NCBI GenBank assembly: GCA_964633715.1
Contig: CAZWHQ010000031.1
Coordinates: 1-51,006, forward strand
Direction of reading: 5' to 3'
DNA: 51,006 nt
From: JAUWVG01 sp964633715
GTDB lineage: Bacteria > Acidobacteriota > Aminicenantia > Aminicenantales > Aminicenantaceae
The position numbers and the translations under genes are program-made. Positions 16,204 through 24,627 of the stretch are shown here, piece after piece; position 1 is the stretch's first letter, and the number at the start of each line of letters is the position of its first letter. The notes beneath the pieces were generated by a model. The model worked only from the letters and a program-made list of their open reading frames with translations, was not told the DNA's origin and made no database searches.

Positions 16204-17997
16204 ATGAAATCAGAAGAGAAAAATCAATCCAAAAATAAAGCGGCCGAAGAAATGATCCAAAAAATTCAAATCAGGGAAGGTTTAAATATAAAAGAAATTT
16301 CTGATCAACTCGAAGTCAGAGCCAAGGACATTTTAACACTACTCAATAGAGAGGGCTTTTCTATTACAGTGAATGATCCATTAACTCAATCGATCGCACA
16401 ATCCCTTTCAGATACTCTTGAACTTGAAATAGAAATTATTTCCATAGAAGATGAATTGAAACAGCGGCTGGAAAGCCGTGCCGAAGAACTGGAAACCCGC
16501 CCTCCTGTCGTAACCATTATGGGCCATGTGGACCACGGCAAGACCACTCTCCTCGATGCTTTTCGAGAGTCAAACTTGGTCGACAAAGAATCAGGAGGAA
16601 TCACCCAGCATATCGGTGCATATATTGTCACGCATAATAATCACCCCATAACTTTTGTCGACACACCTGGCCATGAAGCTTTCACTCAATTAAGAGCCAG
16701 AGGCGCCAAAGTCACAGATATCGTTATTCTCGTTGTTGCCGCCGATGACGGAGTTATGCCCCAGACAAAAGAAGCCATCAGCCATGCCAAGGCCGCCGAT
16801 GTCCCCATCATTGTTGCCATCAATAAAATCGATAAAACCAATGCCGACGTGGACAAAACCAAGCAGCAACTATCCAAGGAAGGTCTGCTCGTCGAAGACT
16901 GGGGTGGAAAGGTCGTCAGCGTGGATGTCTCAGCAACGGAGAAGACGAACCTGGAAGAACTCTTAGACATGATTCTCCTCGTCAGCGAGGTCAGCGAAAT
17001 AAAAGCCAATCCAAATGGTGAAGCTCAGGGTGTTGTTCTGGAAGCTCGTTTGGATGCAAAAAAAGGAGCGATTGCAACGGTCCTCATTCAAAACGGCACA
17101 CTCAAGCAGGGAAATGCCTTTATTACGGGTATCACTTATGGAAAAGTCCGGGCCCTTTTTGATGAAAAAGGAGCAGTGATGAAGGAGGCCAAACCTTCTG
17201 TCCCGGTAGAGATTCTCGGTTTTATGGATGTCCCAGAATCCGGAGACATTTTCCAGGTTGTCCAAAGCGTCGAATCGGCAAGGAAAATTTCCCAACTCAG
17301 AAAAAGCCAAATTAAGGACAAGGACAGTGATAGCTCAGAACATTTGACTCTCGATCAGCTCTTCCAGAAAATAGAAGAAGGTGAAGTCAAGGAACTTCCT
17401 TTAGTCATAAAAGCAGACGTTCAAGGTTCCATCGAAGTGCTTTCAGATATCCTGCCAAATCTAAGTCTCGAAGAAGTTCAAGTCAAAATAATCCAGGCAG
17501 CTACAGGCCATATCACAGAAAGTGATGTTCTTCTCGCTTCCGCCTCAAATGCTATTCTTATCGGATACAATGTCAAAGCCAACCAAAAAATTCAAAACCT
17601 GGCCGATGAAGAAAACGTCGAGATCAGAATCTATTCAATTATTTACCAGTTGACCGATCATATTAAAAAGGCCTTGACCGGACTCCTTGAGCCCGTACTC
17701 AAAGAAAAGTATTTAGGCCGGGCCGAAATCAGAAAAATCTTTCAAATTCCCCGTTTCGGAATTATTGCCGGATGTTATGTCCAAGATGGTTCGATCACCC
17801 GTAATGCTGAGATAAAAATTCTAAGAGATGACGAAATCATTCATCAAGGGAAAATATCCTCCCTCAAACATGTCAAGGAAAACGTTCAGGAAGTGAAAAA
17901 AAACTACGAATGTGGAATTGGTATCGAGAAATTCACGGACATCCAAGAAGGGGACATTATCGAGGCATTCATCATAGAAAAAGAGTACCGGGAATAA
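16204..17997 (+). CDS. infB: translation initiation factor IF-2
   Basis: GTPase of 597 aa that places initiator fMet-tRNA on the 30S subunit. A single N-terminal IF2N-like helical domain (about 20-75) is followed by the G domain with GHVDHGKT (107-114), DTPGH (153-157) and NKID (207-210), then domains II-IV, including IIAGCYVQDGSITR near the C-terminus. It lacks the long, low-complexity N-terminal extension of many IF-2 proteins, so it is a compact form. GGAG lies 13 nt before the ATG. It follows nusA by 36 nt, without an intervening ylxR. Confidence 0.97.
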   Translation: MKSEEKNQSKNKAAEEMIQKIQIREGLNIKEISDQLEVRAKDILTLLNREGFSITVNDPLTQSIAQSLSDTLELEIEIISIEDELKQRLESRAEELETRPPVVTIMGHVDHGKTTLLDAFRESNLVDKESGGITQHIGAYIVTHNNHPITFVDTPGHEAFTQLRARGAKVTDIVILVVAADDGVMPQTKEAISHAKAADVPIIVAINKIDKTNADVDKTKQQLSKEGLLVEDWGGKVVSVDVSATEKTNLEELLDMILLVSEVSEIKANPNGEAQGVVLEARLDAKKGAIATVLIQNGTLKQGNAFITGITYGKVRALFDEKGAVMKEAKPSVPVEILGFMDVPESGDIFQVVQSVESARKISQLRKSQIKDKDSDSSEHLTLDQLFQKIEEGEVKELPLVIKADVQGSIEVLSDILPNLSLEEVQVKIIQAATGHITESDVLLASASNAILIGYNVKANQKIQNLADEENVEIRIYSIIYQLTDHIKKALTGLLEPVLKEKYLGRAEIRKIFQIPRFGIIAGCYVQDGSITRNAEIKILRDDEIIHQGKISSLKHVKENVQEVKKNYECGIGIEKFTDIQEGDIIEAFIIEKEYRE

Positions 17998-18021
17998 CCC
18001 GGCTCGATATTTTAATTTTTC

Positions 18022-18303
18022 ATGATTGTAGGTCTTCTCATTCTAGACATCCATCTCCCCTACGCCCACTCTTTGAAGGAAAAAAGAAAACGAATGCTGC
18101 GTTTCAAGGATCGTCTAAAAAACAAATACAATGTCGCCTTTGCTGAACTTGAATTCCAGGACAAGTGGCAGCGAACACGCATCGGTGTGGTGACTTTAAA
18201 CAACCAAAAAAAAATCATTGAGGCCATGTTTCAAAAACTCATTTTAGAGTTTCAAGAGAATATTGATGGAGACATCCTCAGCCAGGAAATTTTTTTCTAC
18301 TGA
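18022..18303 (+). CDS. ylxP: DUF503 (YlxP-like) protein
   Basis: Protein of 93 aa matching DUF503/YlxP: MIVGLLILDIHLPYAHSLKEKR at the start, then LKNKYNVAFAELEFQDKWQR and GVVTLN. The family is small, cytosolic and nearly always encoded between infB and rbfA, as here, pointing to a role in ribosome maturation. Its biochemical function is not established. Twenty-four nt separate it from infB and 26 nt from rbfA. Confidence 0.88.
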   Translation: MIVGLLILDIHLPYAHSLKEKRKRMLRFKDRLKNKYNVAFAELEFQDKWQRTRIGVVTLNNQKKIIEAMFQKLILEFQENIDGDILSQEIFFY

Positions 18304-18329
18304 GAATGTTCTTAAAATTTTGAACAAAA

Positions 18330-18674
18330 ATGACTGAAAGCCGCAGACAAAAAAAAGTTGCCAGTCTCATCAAGGAAGTTTTGAGCCACTCCCTTATCGA
18401 ATCTCTCCAGGATTCCTTTTCCGGATTGATAACCGTGTCCAAAATCAGAATGACCCCGGATTTAAAGACTGCTCATGTCTATTTGACTTATTTCGGTCAA
18501 AAGGAGGATAAATCGATACTGGAAATTCTGGAAAAACGAAAAGGCTATCTGAGAAAATCTATTGCCTCGAAAATAAAATTAAAGTATAATCCCTTGCTAA
18601 TTTTTTCGTTGGACCCAACTCGAGAGTATGAAGAAAATATTGACAAAATTTTAGAACGGCTTAAAACAAAATGA
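18330..18674 (+). CDS. rbfA: 30S ribosome-binding factor RbfA
   Basis: Single KH-like-fold protein of 114 aa that binds immature 30S subunits and aids 16S rRNA 5'-end processing. Typical features are the basic N-terminus with LIKEVLSHSLIESLQD, the core VSKIRMTPDLKTAHVYLTYF and the C-terminal PLLIFSLDPTREYEENIDKIL. The usual Asp-x-S segment near the end reads LDPTREYEENID. It ends in a 4-nt overlap with the nrnA-like gene. No strong Shine-Dalgarno is seen, so translation may depend on upstream coupling. Confidence 0.93.
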   Translation: MTESRRQKKVASLIKEVLSHSLIESLQDSFSGLITVSKIRMTPDLKTAHVYLTYFGQKEDKSILEILEKRKGYLRKSIASKIKLKYNPLLIFSLDPTREYEENIDKILERLKTK

Positions 18675-19642
18675 ACACAGATCCAAGTGAACTCATCAAA
18701 AACAAAATTTTAGAAAGCCAGCGCATTGCCATCACATCTCATCTGAGGCCGGATGGAGACTCAATCTGTACCAGCCTGGCCCTTTTTTTTATGGGAAAAC
18801 TTTTGGGCAAGGAAATGTCTATCATTAATAAGGATGAGACCCCCTTCCCCTTTAATCATTTCCCGGACATCGAACATATCAAGATCGGACAAATCCCAAC
18901 TGGATATTACGATGCCGTCATCCTGCTTGAATGCGCCAATGTTCAAAGATCAGGCCAGGCTGGTATCACAAATGACTTTAAAATAAGCATGGACCATCAT
19001 TTTTCTAATGATTTTTTTGCAGATATCAACTGGGTCGATCCCGAAGCCTCCGCCGTTGGCTGCATGGCCTTTTTATTAGGAGAAAAATTAGGAATAACTT
19101 TTACTCCTCAGATAGCCAATCATCTGTACTGTGCGATTGTTTCGGATACCGGATCCTTTCAATTTTCGAATACACGAGCACGATCGTTTGAAGTTTGTTT
19201 TAAGCTCATCGAACTTGGGGCAAGCCCTATCAAAGTATCAGAACAGTTGTTTAACAATAATCCACCTGAAAAAATCAAACTTCTGGGACAAGTCCTCTCC
19301 ACACTTCGAATCAACGACGAAGGAAATGTCGCAATAGTCACTATGTTCAAAAAAAACCTGGACGATCTCAACCTTAAAGAGATTGATACAGAAGACATCA
19401 CAACCCAGGCTCGATCTATCAAAGGTGTTCAGATGGTCCTCTTTTTTAAAGAAGTCAAGGACAACACATTTCGAATCAGCATCAGATCTAAGGGCGAAGC
19501 CAATGCAGCACTCGTTGCAGAACATTTCGGAGGCGGTGGACATAAACATGCGGCAGGTTTCACTGTTCATGGTTTTTACGAAAATCTATTGATCGATGTT
19601 CCAAAGACAGTGAACGACTTGCTAAAAAAGAATTCAAAATAA
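18671..19642 (+). CDS. nrnA: DHH/DHHA1 phosphoesterase, NrnA-type
   Basis: Protein of 323 aa with the DHH domain (TSHLRPDGDS with H24, D28 and D30; the MDHHFSND motif; SDTGSFQF) and a C-terminal DHHA1 domain ending in GGGGHKHAAGF. NrnA proteins are Mn2+-dependent nanoRNases that degrade 2-5 nt RNAs and dephosphorylate pAp. Its place between rbfA and truB is the common bacterial arrangement. The ATG overlaps the rbfA stop. Cyclic-dinucleotide phosphodiesterase activity of the related GdpP/CdnP type cannot be excluded from sequence alone. Confidence 0.93.
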   Translation: MNTDPSELIKNKILESQRIAITSHLRPDGDSICTSLALFFMGKLLGKEMSIINKDETPFPFNHFPDIEHIKIGQIPTGYYDAVILLECANVQRSGQAGITNDFKISMDHHFSNDFFADINWVDPEASAVGCMAFLLGEKLGITFTPQIANHLYCAIVSDTGSFQFSNTRARSFEVCFKLIELGASPIKVSEQLFNNNPPEKIKLLGQVLSTLRINDEGNVAIVTMFKKNLDDLNLKEIDTEDITTQARSIKGVQMVLFFKEVKDNTFRISIRSKGEANAALVAEHFGGGGHKHAAGFTVHGFYENLLIDVPKTVNDLLKKNSK

Positions 19643-19651
19643 GCCGAACTC

Positions 19652-20614
19652 ATGGATGGACTCATTCTCGTCCATAAACCACAAAAAATCACTTCTCATG
19701 ATGTTGTCGATAAGATCAGGAAAATTCTTTCAATAAAAAAAGTGGGGCACTTCGGAACCCTGGACCCATTCGCCACAGGGCTTCTTGTCATTGCTGTGGG
19801 GAAAGCGACAAGGCTTTTCCCTTTTTATCTAAAAACAGACAAATCCTATATTGCTCAAATCAAATTGGGCACGGCTACCGATACCTATGACCTGGACGGT
19901 GAACCGATATTTAGAGCTGATTCCTCCAGTCTTCCAAAAAAATCGAGAATTCTAAAAACTATGGAAATATTCAGCGGAGAACAGTTCCAGGTTCCCCCTC
20001 TATATTCTGCAAAAAAATTCAAAGGAAAACCGCTGTACGTCCATGCCCGTGAAAACAAGAAAATTGAACCGAAACCATGTCCAGTTTATATTCATGAATT
20101 TAAGTTTAAAAATTATCACTCTCCCTATTTGGAATGTGCTATCCGATGTTCATCGGGAACGTATATCCGCTCGCTTGCTCATGATCTGGGTCAGGAACTG
20201 GGTTGTGGAGCTCATCTGACTCAGCTTCAACGGACTGCTATCGGCCCATTTCTACTCAAGGATAGTTATTTTCTGGACGACATTGCTAAATTCGCTTCAT
20301 TAAACGACTTTAATAAATTTCTTCATCCGCTCGAATCTTTACTCCCGGAATATCCAAAGATCGTCTTGACAGAGTCTGGGGCCAAACTTGCCAGAAACGG
20401 CAATATGATTCTCCCAGAAAACATTCTCAATGTATATGGCTTGTCGACCTCCAAAGGGAATACAGATCAAAATCATGAAGCTCTATTCAGGTTGTTCTCT
20501 CCGGATGGAGAACTTTTGGCTCTTGCAAAAACTTTGCACAATAAAGCCGGTCTTCACCCTTTTCTGGTTATTGACACAGGAACAATCCAGGAAAAAGATA
20601 ATTTTTTTCACTAA
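19652..20614 (+). CDS. truB: tRNA pseudouridine(55) synthase
   Basis: Protein of 320 aa that makes pseudouridine 55 in the T-loop of tRNAs. The catalytic Asp is D38 in HFGTLDPFATGLL. Other family segments are YIAQIKLGTATDTYDLDGE, PPLYSAKKFKGKPLY and SSGTYIRSLAHDLG. A C-terminal PUA-like domain occupies about 230-320. It is the last gene of the nusA operon and starts 9 nt after nrnA. Length and motifs are complete. Confidence 0.96.
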   Translation: MDGLILVHKPQKITSHDVVDKIRKILSIKKVGHFGTLDPFATGLLVIAVGKATRLFPFYLKTDKSYIAQIKLGTATDTYDLDGEPIFRADSSSLPKKSRILKTMEIFSGEQFQVPPLYSAKKFKGKPLYVHARENKKIEPKPCPVYIHEFKFKNYHSPYLECAIRCSSGTYIRSLAHDLGQELGCGAHLTQLQRTAIGPFLLKDSYFLDDIAKFASLNDFNKFLHPLESLLPEYPKIVLTESGAKLARNGNMILPENILNVYGLSTSKGNTDQNHEALFRLFSPDGELLALAKTLHNKAGLHPFLVIDTGTIQEKDNFFH

Positions 20615-20649
20615 TTATCCAACTTTTTGAATTCATTCTGACTGGAGTC

Positions 20650-20678
20650 TTGAAATTTACGCAAAGGTATTGTATTTT
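20650..20678 (+). promoter_or_regulatory. candidate promoter of the DUF507 pair
   Basis: TTGAAA (20650-20655), a 17-bp spacer and TATTTT (20673-20678), ending 9 nt before the first DUF507 start. The resulting leader would be very short, so the assignment is tentative. Confidence 0.4.
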
Positions 20679-20687
20679 AATTAGGAT

Positions 20688-20966
20688 ATGAGATTAAGTA
20701 AGAATCAAATTGAACACATGAGCTTTGTCATTGCTCGCAACTTGATTAAAGAAGAAAAAATCATATCTGATGACAAACAGAATCTGATCGAAGGGCTCAT
20801 CAATCTCATCACAGAAGAATTTCAAAAAGAGGACAAGCTTGATCAGGAAGTCAGGAGCATCCTCAATGAGCATATGGAAAAAATCCGGAAAGACAATATC
20901 GAATATCAGACAATGTTCAGAATGATCAAGAATAAATTAGCTAAAGAAAGGAATCTTGTCCTATGA
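20688..20966 (+). CDS. DUF507 family protein, copy 1
   Basis: All-helical protein of 92 aa matching DUF507: MRLSKNQIEHMSFVIARNLI, then ISDDKQNLIEGLINLITEEF and IEYQTMFRMIKNKLAKER. The family occurs in Aquificota, deltaproteobacteria and acidobacterial lineages and has no known function. It overlaps the second copy by 4 nt (ATGA), so the two are translated as a pair and may form a heterodimer. AGGAT sits very close to the ATG. Confidence 0.85.
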   Translation: MRLSKNQIEHMSFVIARNLIKEEKIISDDKQNLIEGLINLITEEFQKEDKLDQEVRSILNEHMEKIRKDNIEYQTMFRMIKNKLAKERNLVL

Positions 20967-21253
20967 GCATCAGATTTTCCCGAGAAAAAGTGAATTATTT
21001 GTCCCGCCAAATTCTAGATAAATTGTTTGAAAACGACGAGGTTGAATTTTTAGACGAATCCAATGAGATTAGACTCAGTATCGTCAACAGCATTGAAGAA
21101 GAAATGAACCTGTATGAGAGTATCGACAAAAAAGCTATCGAAAAAATTCAAACCCAAAAGAAAAGCATCAAAGAAGGCAGTCGGGAGTGGGAAATTCTGT
21201 ACCGAAAATACTACAATGAAGAGATCACAAAACTCGGAAAATTTTTCACCTGA
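20963..21253 (+). CDS. DUF507 family protein, copy 2
   Basis: Protein of 96 aa with the same helical layout as its neighbour: RFSREKVNYLSRQILDKLF, a middle helix SIVNSIEEEMNLYESIDKKA and the tail WEILYRKYYNEEITKLGKFF. Sequence identity to copy 1 is low, so the duplication is old. It starts inside the stop of copy 1. The thioesterase gene follows after 37 nt. No function is known. Confidence 0.83.
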   Translation: MSIRFSREKVNYLSRQILDKLFENDEVEFLDESNEIRLSIVNSIEEEMNLYESIDKKAIEKIQTQKKSIKEGSREWEILYRKYYNEEITKLGKFFT

Positions 21254-21290
21254 GTTTCCTTCCTCTTCTTCATCTCAATCAGTTGTCGAG

Positions 21291-21674
21291 ATGAAGGAAC
21301 GTGTCCGTTATTCCGAAACCGATCAAATGGGAGTTGCCCATAATAAAAATTATTTCGAATGGTTTGAAATTGGAAGAACGGAATTTTGCAGGCAGAAAAA
21401 AATCCCTTATAAAAACATAGAAGACAGGGGTTTTTATCTTGTTGTAGTGGAAGCCTTTTGCAAATACAAAAAAGCCTTAAAGTATGACGATATTTTTTTC
21501 ATTCAGGTGACACTCCAAGACATAACAGCCAAAAAAGTTATATTTTCTTATCAGCTGTTGAGCGAAGACAAAAAAAAGATTTTGGCCAAAGGAAACACAA
21601 CGCATATTGTGACAAATGCCCAAACCGAAGTTACAAAATTCCCAGAGGATATCATTTTTAAACTCAAAAGCTGA
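21291..21674 (+). CDS. acyl-CoA thioesterase, YbgC/4-hydroxybenzoyl-CoA type
   Basis: Hotdog-fold protein of 127 aa with the signature RVRYSETDQMGVAHNKNYFEWFE, which contains the catalytic Asp of the YbgC/4HBT family. YDDIFFIQVTLQDITAKKV and a typical THIVTN strand follow. It hydrolyses acyl-CoA thioesters; chain length cannot be inferred. The frame is open far upstream across the DUF507 gene, but homology begins at the ATG at 21291, so that start is used despite a weak ribosome site. Transcription probably ends at the hairpin at 21719. Confidence 0.88.
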   Translation: MKERVRYSETDQMGVAHNKNYFEWFEIGRTEFCRQKKIPYKNIEDRGFYLVVVEAFCKYKKALKYDDIFFIQVTLQDITAKKVIFSYQLLSEDKKKILAKGNTTHIVTNAQTEVTKFPEDIIFKLKS

Positions 21675-21718
21675 TTCCTCTGCATCCCACATACACGATA
21701 TTCCCCCTTCAACACAAA

Positions 21719-21756
21719 CAAAAAAAGGCCAGGAAAAATGTCCCTAGCCTTTTTTT
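21719..21756. terminator. bidirectional intrinsic terminator
   Basis: An A run, then GGCCAGG / CCTAGCC arms (one mismatch) around a short loop, then a T run at 21750-21756. The symmetric A/T tracts would stop transcription of the thioesterase from the left and of the PKD-barrel gene from the right. Confidence 0.8.
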
Positions 21757-21787
21757 AACAAACTAAACGTTCTTAATTCTGTTAATT

Positions 21788-23245
21788 CTAAAATATAATT
21801 CTGAATCCGAGCAACAGTTTGTGCATATCGGCAATTGGACGTTCACTTCCCACAGGAAGTCTTCCTTCGAAGAAAATCGATCCAACTGTATGGTAATTGT
21901 CGAATATGTTTACACCCACATTACCGATTATGTCCAGCCCTCCCTCTCTGACTTCCTGGTCTTTGGTTGTGTAGCCAATGCCAGCTCCGATATAGAGAGG
22001 ATCAAAATGGACATTAAACAATCCATCCACCATGAAAAATGTCTTCCATATATCCACATCGGCCAATGGAAAAGCTGGTCCGGCTCTGAGGATAAAGCTG
22101 AAAGTATCTGGAGCAAGCCAATAGAACAGCCCAATTCTTGCAAATAGAAAGGTCGTGTATGTTCCTTTGGCAAGGAGTGGACCTATTTCAGCTAAAAAGA
22201 AAAGTCTTTTCTGGGTGACCTCGACATCGAGTTTGCATATTTTGGACATTGCGCCAAAATCATCGGTTACAACCACTGCCACTGTATAGATTCCAGCTTT
22301 ATCAAAAATCTTTTCCCATGCTAAGGGAGCAGCTGAAACTGTTCGGGTATCTATAACGGCACCAGAAGCATCTGTAATTTCAAAAGCCGCCTTAACGACT
22401 TCCCCGTCTTGGTCCGTTGAATTAGAGGCATCAAAAGTGATTCCTCGTCCCACATAATCGATACAAGGCAGACAGTCAGTGAAGATAGCGCATACCGGAG
22501 GATAATTGACATAGGCCCTGGCTTCACAGGGATTGGTTGATGGTGTTCCTTCAAAATTAACAGCTCCGGCTTTAAACACATATTCACCAGGTTCAGACAA
22601 CCGCATCTGCCACCTTGGAGAATCAGGAGTCAGAGTTTTTGAGGCCACTTTTACACCCGCTGCATTAAAGACATCTACTGACAGGGACTCTGCGTGTTGG
22701 GAACCGCTCATATCCACTGTAACCGGATCATTGATGTTCAGTTTAACCGGGGAGACTGTGATTGAACAGGTGGCATCTGGGATCACTTCCTCAATCCCCA
22801 CCAGCGAGATATTTCCACAGGGTTTGGGCATAACAAATTCATAATTCTTGTAGTTCTTTTTCACAATGAAAGAGTAGACTGGAAGAGGGGCTTTACCTGC
22901 CCATTCCAAGTCCTCAACGAGTTTGACTTTGCCATTGGAACGAAAAAGCATCCACATAAATTTATCTCCGACAGCCATGCTCTTATCAGTCACAGTTCCA
23001 GATCTGATCTGTTCAATAAATGGGAGATAAAGATCACCATAACCGGCAAGATCAAATCCATATTTGATATCCCCGGTATATTTTTCCAAAAGAATTTTCA
23101 TAACTTCCGATGTGGGGACCTCTCCTTTTATCTGGACTAGAGTGAACCGTCCGACGCTTTTTAACTTTTTCGTCTCTGCATAGGAATTGATTGTTAAAAA
23201 AACAAGAATCCCAATAATAATAAAAATGAATCTTTTATGTTTCAT
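21788..23245 (-). CDS. exported PKD/Ig-domain protein with C-terminal beta-barrel
   Basis: Protein of 485 aa with a signal peptide (about 1-24, cleaved near SYA). The N-terminal domain (about 30-150) is unrecognised. Two Ig/PKD-like domains follow (about 155-250 and 255-345, the latter with GRGITFDASNSTDQDGEV). The last 130 residues look like outer-membrane strands and end LLLGFRIIF, a classic C-terminal aromatic signature. Six or more cysteines in the PKD region suggest disulfides. GAGGAGG precedes the ATG. It is probably an outer-membrane-anchored, surface or periplasmic protein of unknown function. Confidence 0.65.
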   Translation of the reverse strand: MKHKRFIFIIIGILVFLTINSYAETKKLKSVGRFTLVQIKGEVPTSEVMKILLEKYTGDIKYGFDLAGYGDLYLPFIEQIRSGTVTDKSMAVGDKFMWMLFRSNGKVKLVEDLEWAGKAPLPVYSFIVKKNYKNYEFVMPKPCGNISLVGIEEVIPDATCSITVSPVKLNINDPVTVDMSGSQHAESLSVDVFNAAGVKVASKTLTPDSPRWQMRLSEPGEYVFKAGAVNFEGTPSTNPCEARAYVNYPPVCAIFTDCLPCIDYVGRGITFDASNSTDQDGEVVKAAFEITDASGAVIDTRTVSAAPLAWEKIFDKAGIYTVAVVVTDDFGAMSKICKLDVEVTQKRLFFLAEIGPLLAKGTYTTFLFARIGLFYWLAPDTFSFILRAGPAFPLADVDIWKTFFMVDGLFNVHFDPLYIGAGIGYTTKDQEVREGGLDIIGNVGVNIFDNYHTVGSIFFEGRLPVGSERPIADMHKLLLGFRIIF

Positions 23246-23297
23246 TCCGCCTCCTCTAAAAAATATTCATTGAGGAAATACAATAATCTCTATATTT

Positions 23298-23326
23298 TTT
23301 TTATATAAATCGACACAATTTGTCAA
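23298..23326 (-). promoter_or_regulatory. promoter of the PKD-barrel gene
   Basis: On the minus strand, a perfect TTGACA (23326-23321) is followed after 17 bp by TAAAAA, or after 15 bp by TATAAA. The leader to the start at 23245 is about 45 nt. Confidence 0.5.
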
Positions 23327-23356
23327 GGAGAATATCTGTGCAGTGCATAAGACGAA

Positions 23357-24043
23357 CTAATCCAAGAAATTCGAGATGATTTTTTGAATTTGCCCCGAAT
23401 CCCGAGGTGTCAAATCCAAGGCACCTTTATAAAAAACCGCCCTCTTATCACTCTTGGCAGCACTGCTTCGTATATATTGGATCGCTTCAGGAATATCAAT
23501 CTCTGGATGAAACTGAATCCCCCAGACAGGGTTCTCTTTCCATTGAAAGGCCTGGATCTCACATTTTTCGGATGTGGATAAAACAGAGAAGTTCTCTCCA
23601 AGATCGAAAACCTCATCAAAATGAGAAGAAAAAGCATAAATCGTTCTTTTTTTTCCAAGAAGAGCGTTCTCTTTCGTTATTCTTATGGGAAACCATCCAA
23701 TTTCATGTTTTGTACATCGTCTCACATGTTCTTGGCCAGCCAGGGCAAGAGCAAGCAATTGATGACCATAACAGCTGCCACATATTGCGAAGCCTCTCTC
23801 TACAGCATCCTGGACTAGCTCAATTTCTCTTTCTACCCAAACCTCTTTGTTTAAAATGGAGGCTTCCGAACCCGTCAAAATTAAATGTGAAAAATTATCT
23901 TTAAGATTAGGGAGATTTCCCTCCTTGGCTCTGAAAGCCTGCCACTGAATATCAAGAAAAGAGGCCCAATGTTTCACCGGTTTATAGATGGAAGGATCTA
24001 TAGAATTATCGATGATAGCCACTTTTATATCTTTTTTGGTCAT
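23357..24043 (-). CDS. class I glutamine amidotransferase-like protein
   Basis: Stand-alone GATase1 protein of 228 aa. The nucleophile elbow is GSCYGHQ (C91), and the rest of the triad is H179 and E181 in FHPEID. Such proteins are GuaA-like amidotransferase domains that hydrolyse glutamine or gamma-glutamyl compounds and pass ammonia to a partner. No synthetase partner is encoded nearby, so a gamma-glutamyl hydrolase-like role is also possible. It is divergent from the ACT-domain gene. Confidence 0.85.
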   Translation of the reverse strand: MTKKDIKVAIIDNSIDPSIYKPVKHWASFLDIQWQAFRAKEGNLPNLKDNFSHLILTGSEASILNKEVWVEREIELVQDAVERGFAICGSCYGHQLLALALAGQEHVRRCTKHEIGWFPIRITKENALLGKKRTIYAFSSHFDEVFDLGENFSVLSTSEKCEIQAFQWKENPVWGIQFHPEIDIPEAIQYIRSSAAKSDKRAVFYKGALDLTPRDSGQIQKIISNFLD

Positions 24044-24142
24044 GTTTATTTTTCTTCAGGTAAAAAGTAATCAAATTATACAAATTCATTTAAAAAAACA
24101 CACTCTTTTTTATCTATGAACTCCCAGTGAAACGGAATTGTT

Positions 24143-24171
24143 TTGGTTTCATGGGTTAAATTTGTTATAAT
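24143..24171 (+). promoter_or_regulatory. promoter of the ACT-domain gene
   Basis: TTGGTT (24143-24148), a 17-bp spacer and a perfect TATAAT (24166-24171). Initiation near 24178 lies 19 nt before the GTG start and just before its Shine-Dalgarno. Confidence 0.65.
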
Positions 24172-24196
24172 AAGTCGTTTTAAAAGGAGACAGACC

Positions 24197-24592
24197 GTGC
24201 ACAACGTCAAGAAAGAAACTGAACTCGAAGTTTTCACACCGAATGAACCTGGTATTTTGGGTCGTGTTCTGGGAACGCTCGCAAATTCAGGTGTCAACCT
24301 GAAAGCACTGAATGCCTATGCAGGAAAGGAAAACGGCGTTTTTTTGCTCTTGACAACCAACAATAAAAAAGCAGAGAAATGCCTAAAGGCGTTGGGATAT
24401 GAAGTCAAAACAAACCAGGTGGTCACTGTTCTCATCGATGACCGTATCGGTGCAGGTGCTGAAATTGGAGCACTCCTTGGAAACGCCATCATCGACATCG
24501 ACTACTGCTATGGATCTTCAGCTGGAATGGGAAAAGCTCTCCTCGTCTTTAAAGCCAGTGATAACAAAAAAGCTTTTAATACTTTAAAATAA
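24197..24592 (+). CDS. ACT-domain protein, likely amino-acid sensor
   Basis: Small cytosolic protein of 131 aa with tandem ACT-like halves. The first (about 7-65) has EVFTPNEPGILGRVLGTLANSGVNL, the usual ligand-binding loop. The second (about 70-131) has IDIDYCYGSS and ALLVFKASDNKKA. I use the GTG at 24197 because AAAAGGAGA lies 7-8 nt upstream. An in-frame ATG at 24143 falls inside the promoter. No catalytic domain is attached, so it probably binds an amino acid and regulates something in trans. Confidence 0.8.
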   Translation: MHNVKKETELEVFTPNEPGILGRVLGTLANSGVNLKALNAYAGKENGVFLLLTTNNKKAEKCLKALGYEVKTNQVVTVLIDDRIGAGAEIGALLGNAIIDIDYCYGSSAGMGKALLVFKASDNKKAFNTLK

Positions 24593-24608
24593 AAGAGCGT
24601 CAAAAAGA

Positions 24609-24627
24609 GATGTCCTCTTCAGACATC
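24609..24627. terminator. weak terminator-like hairpin
   Basis: GATGTC (24609-24614) pairs with GACATC (24622-24627) between the converging ACT-domain and glycosyltransferase genes. Flanking A and T tracts are short and interrupted. The right arm overlaps the stop of the glycosyltransferase gene. Confidence 0.3.
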
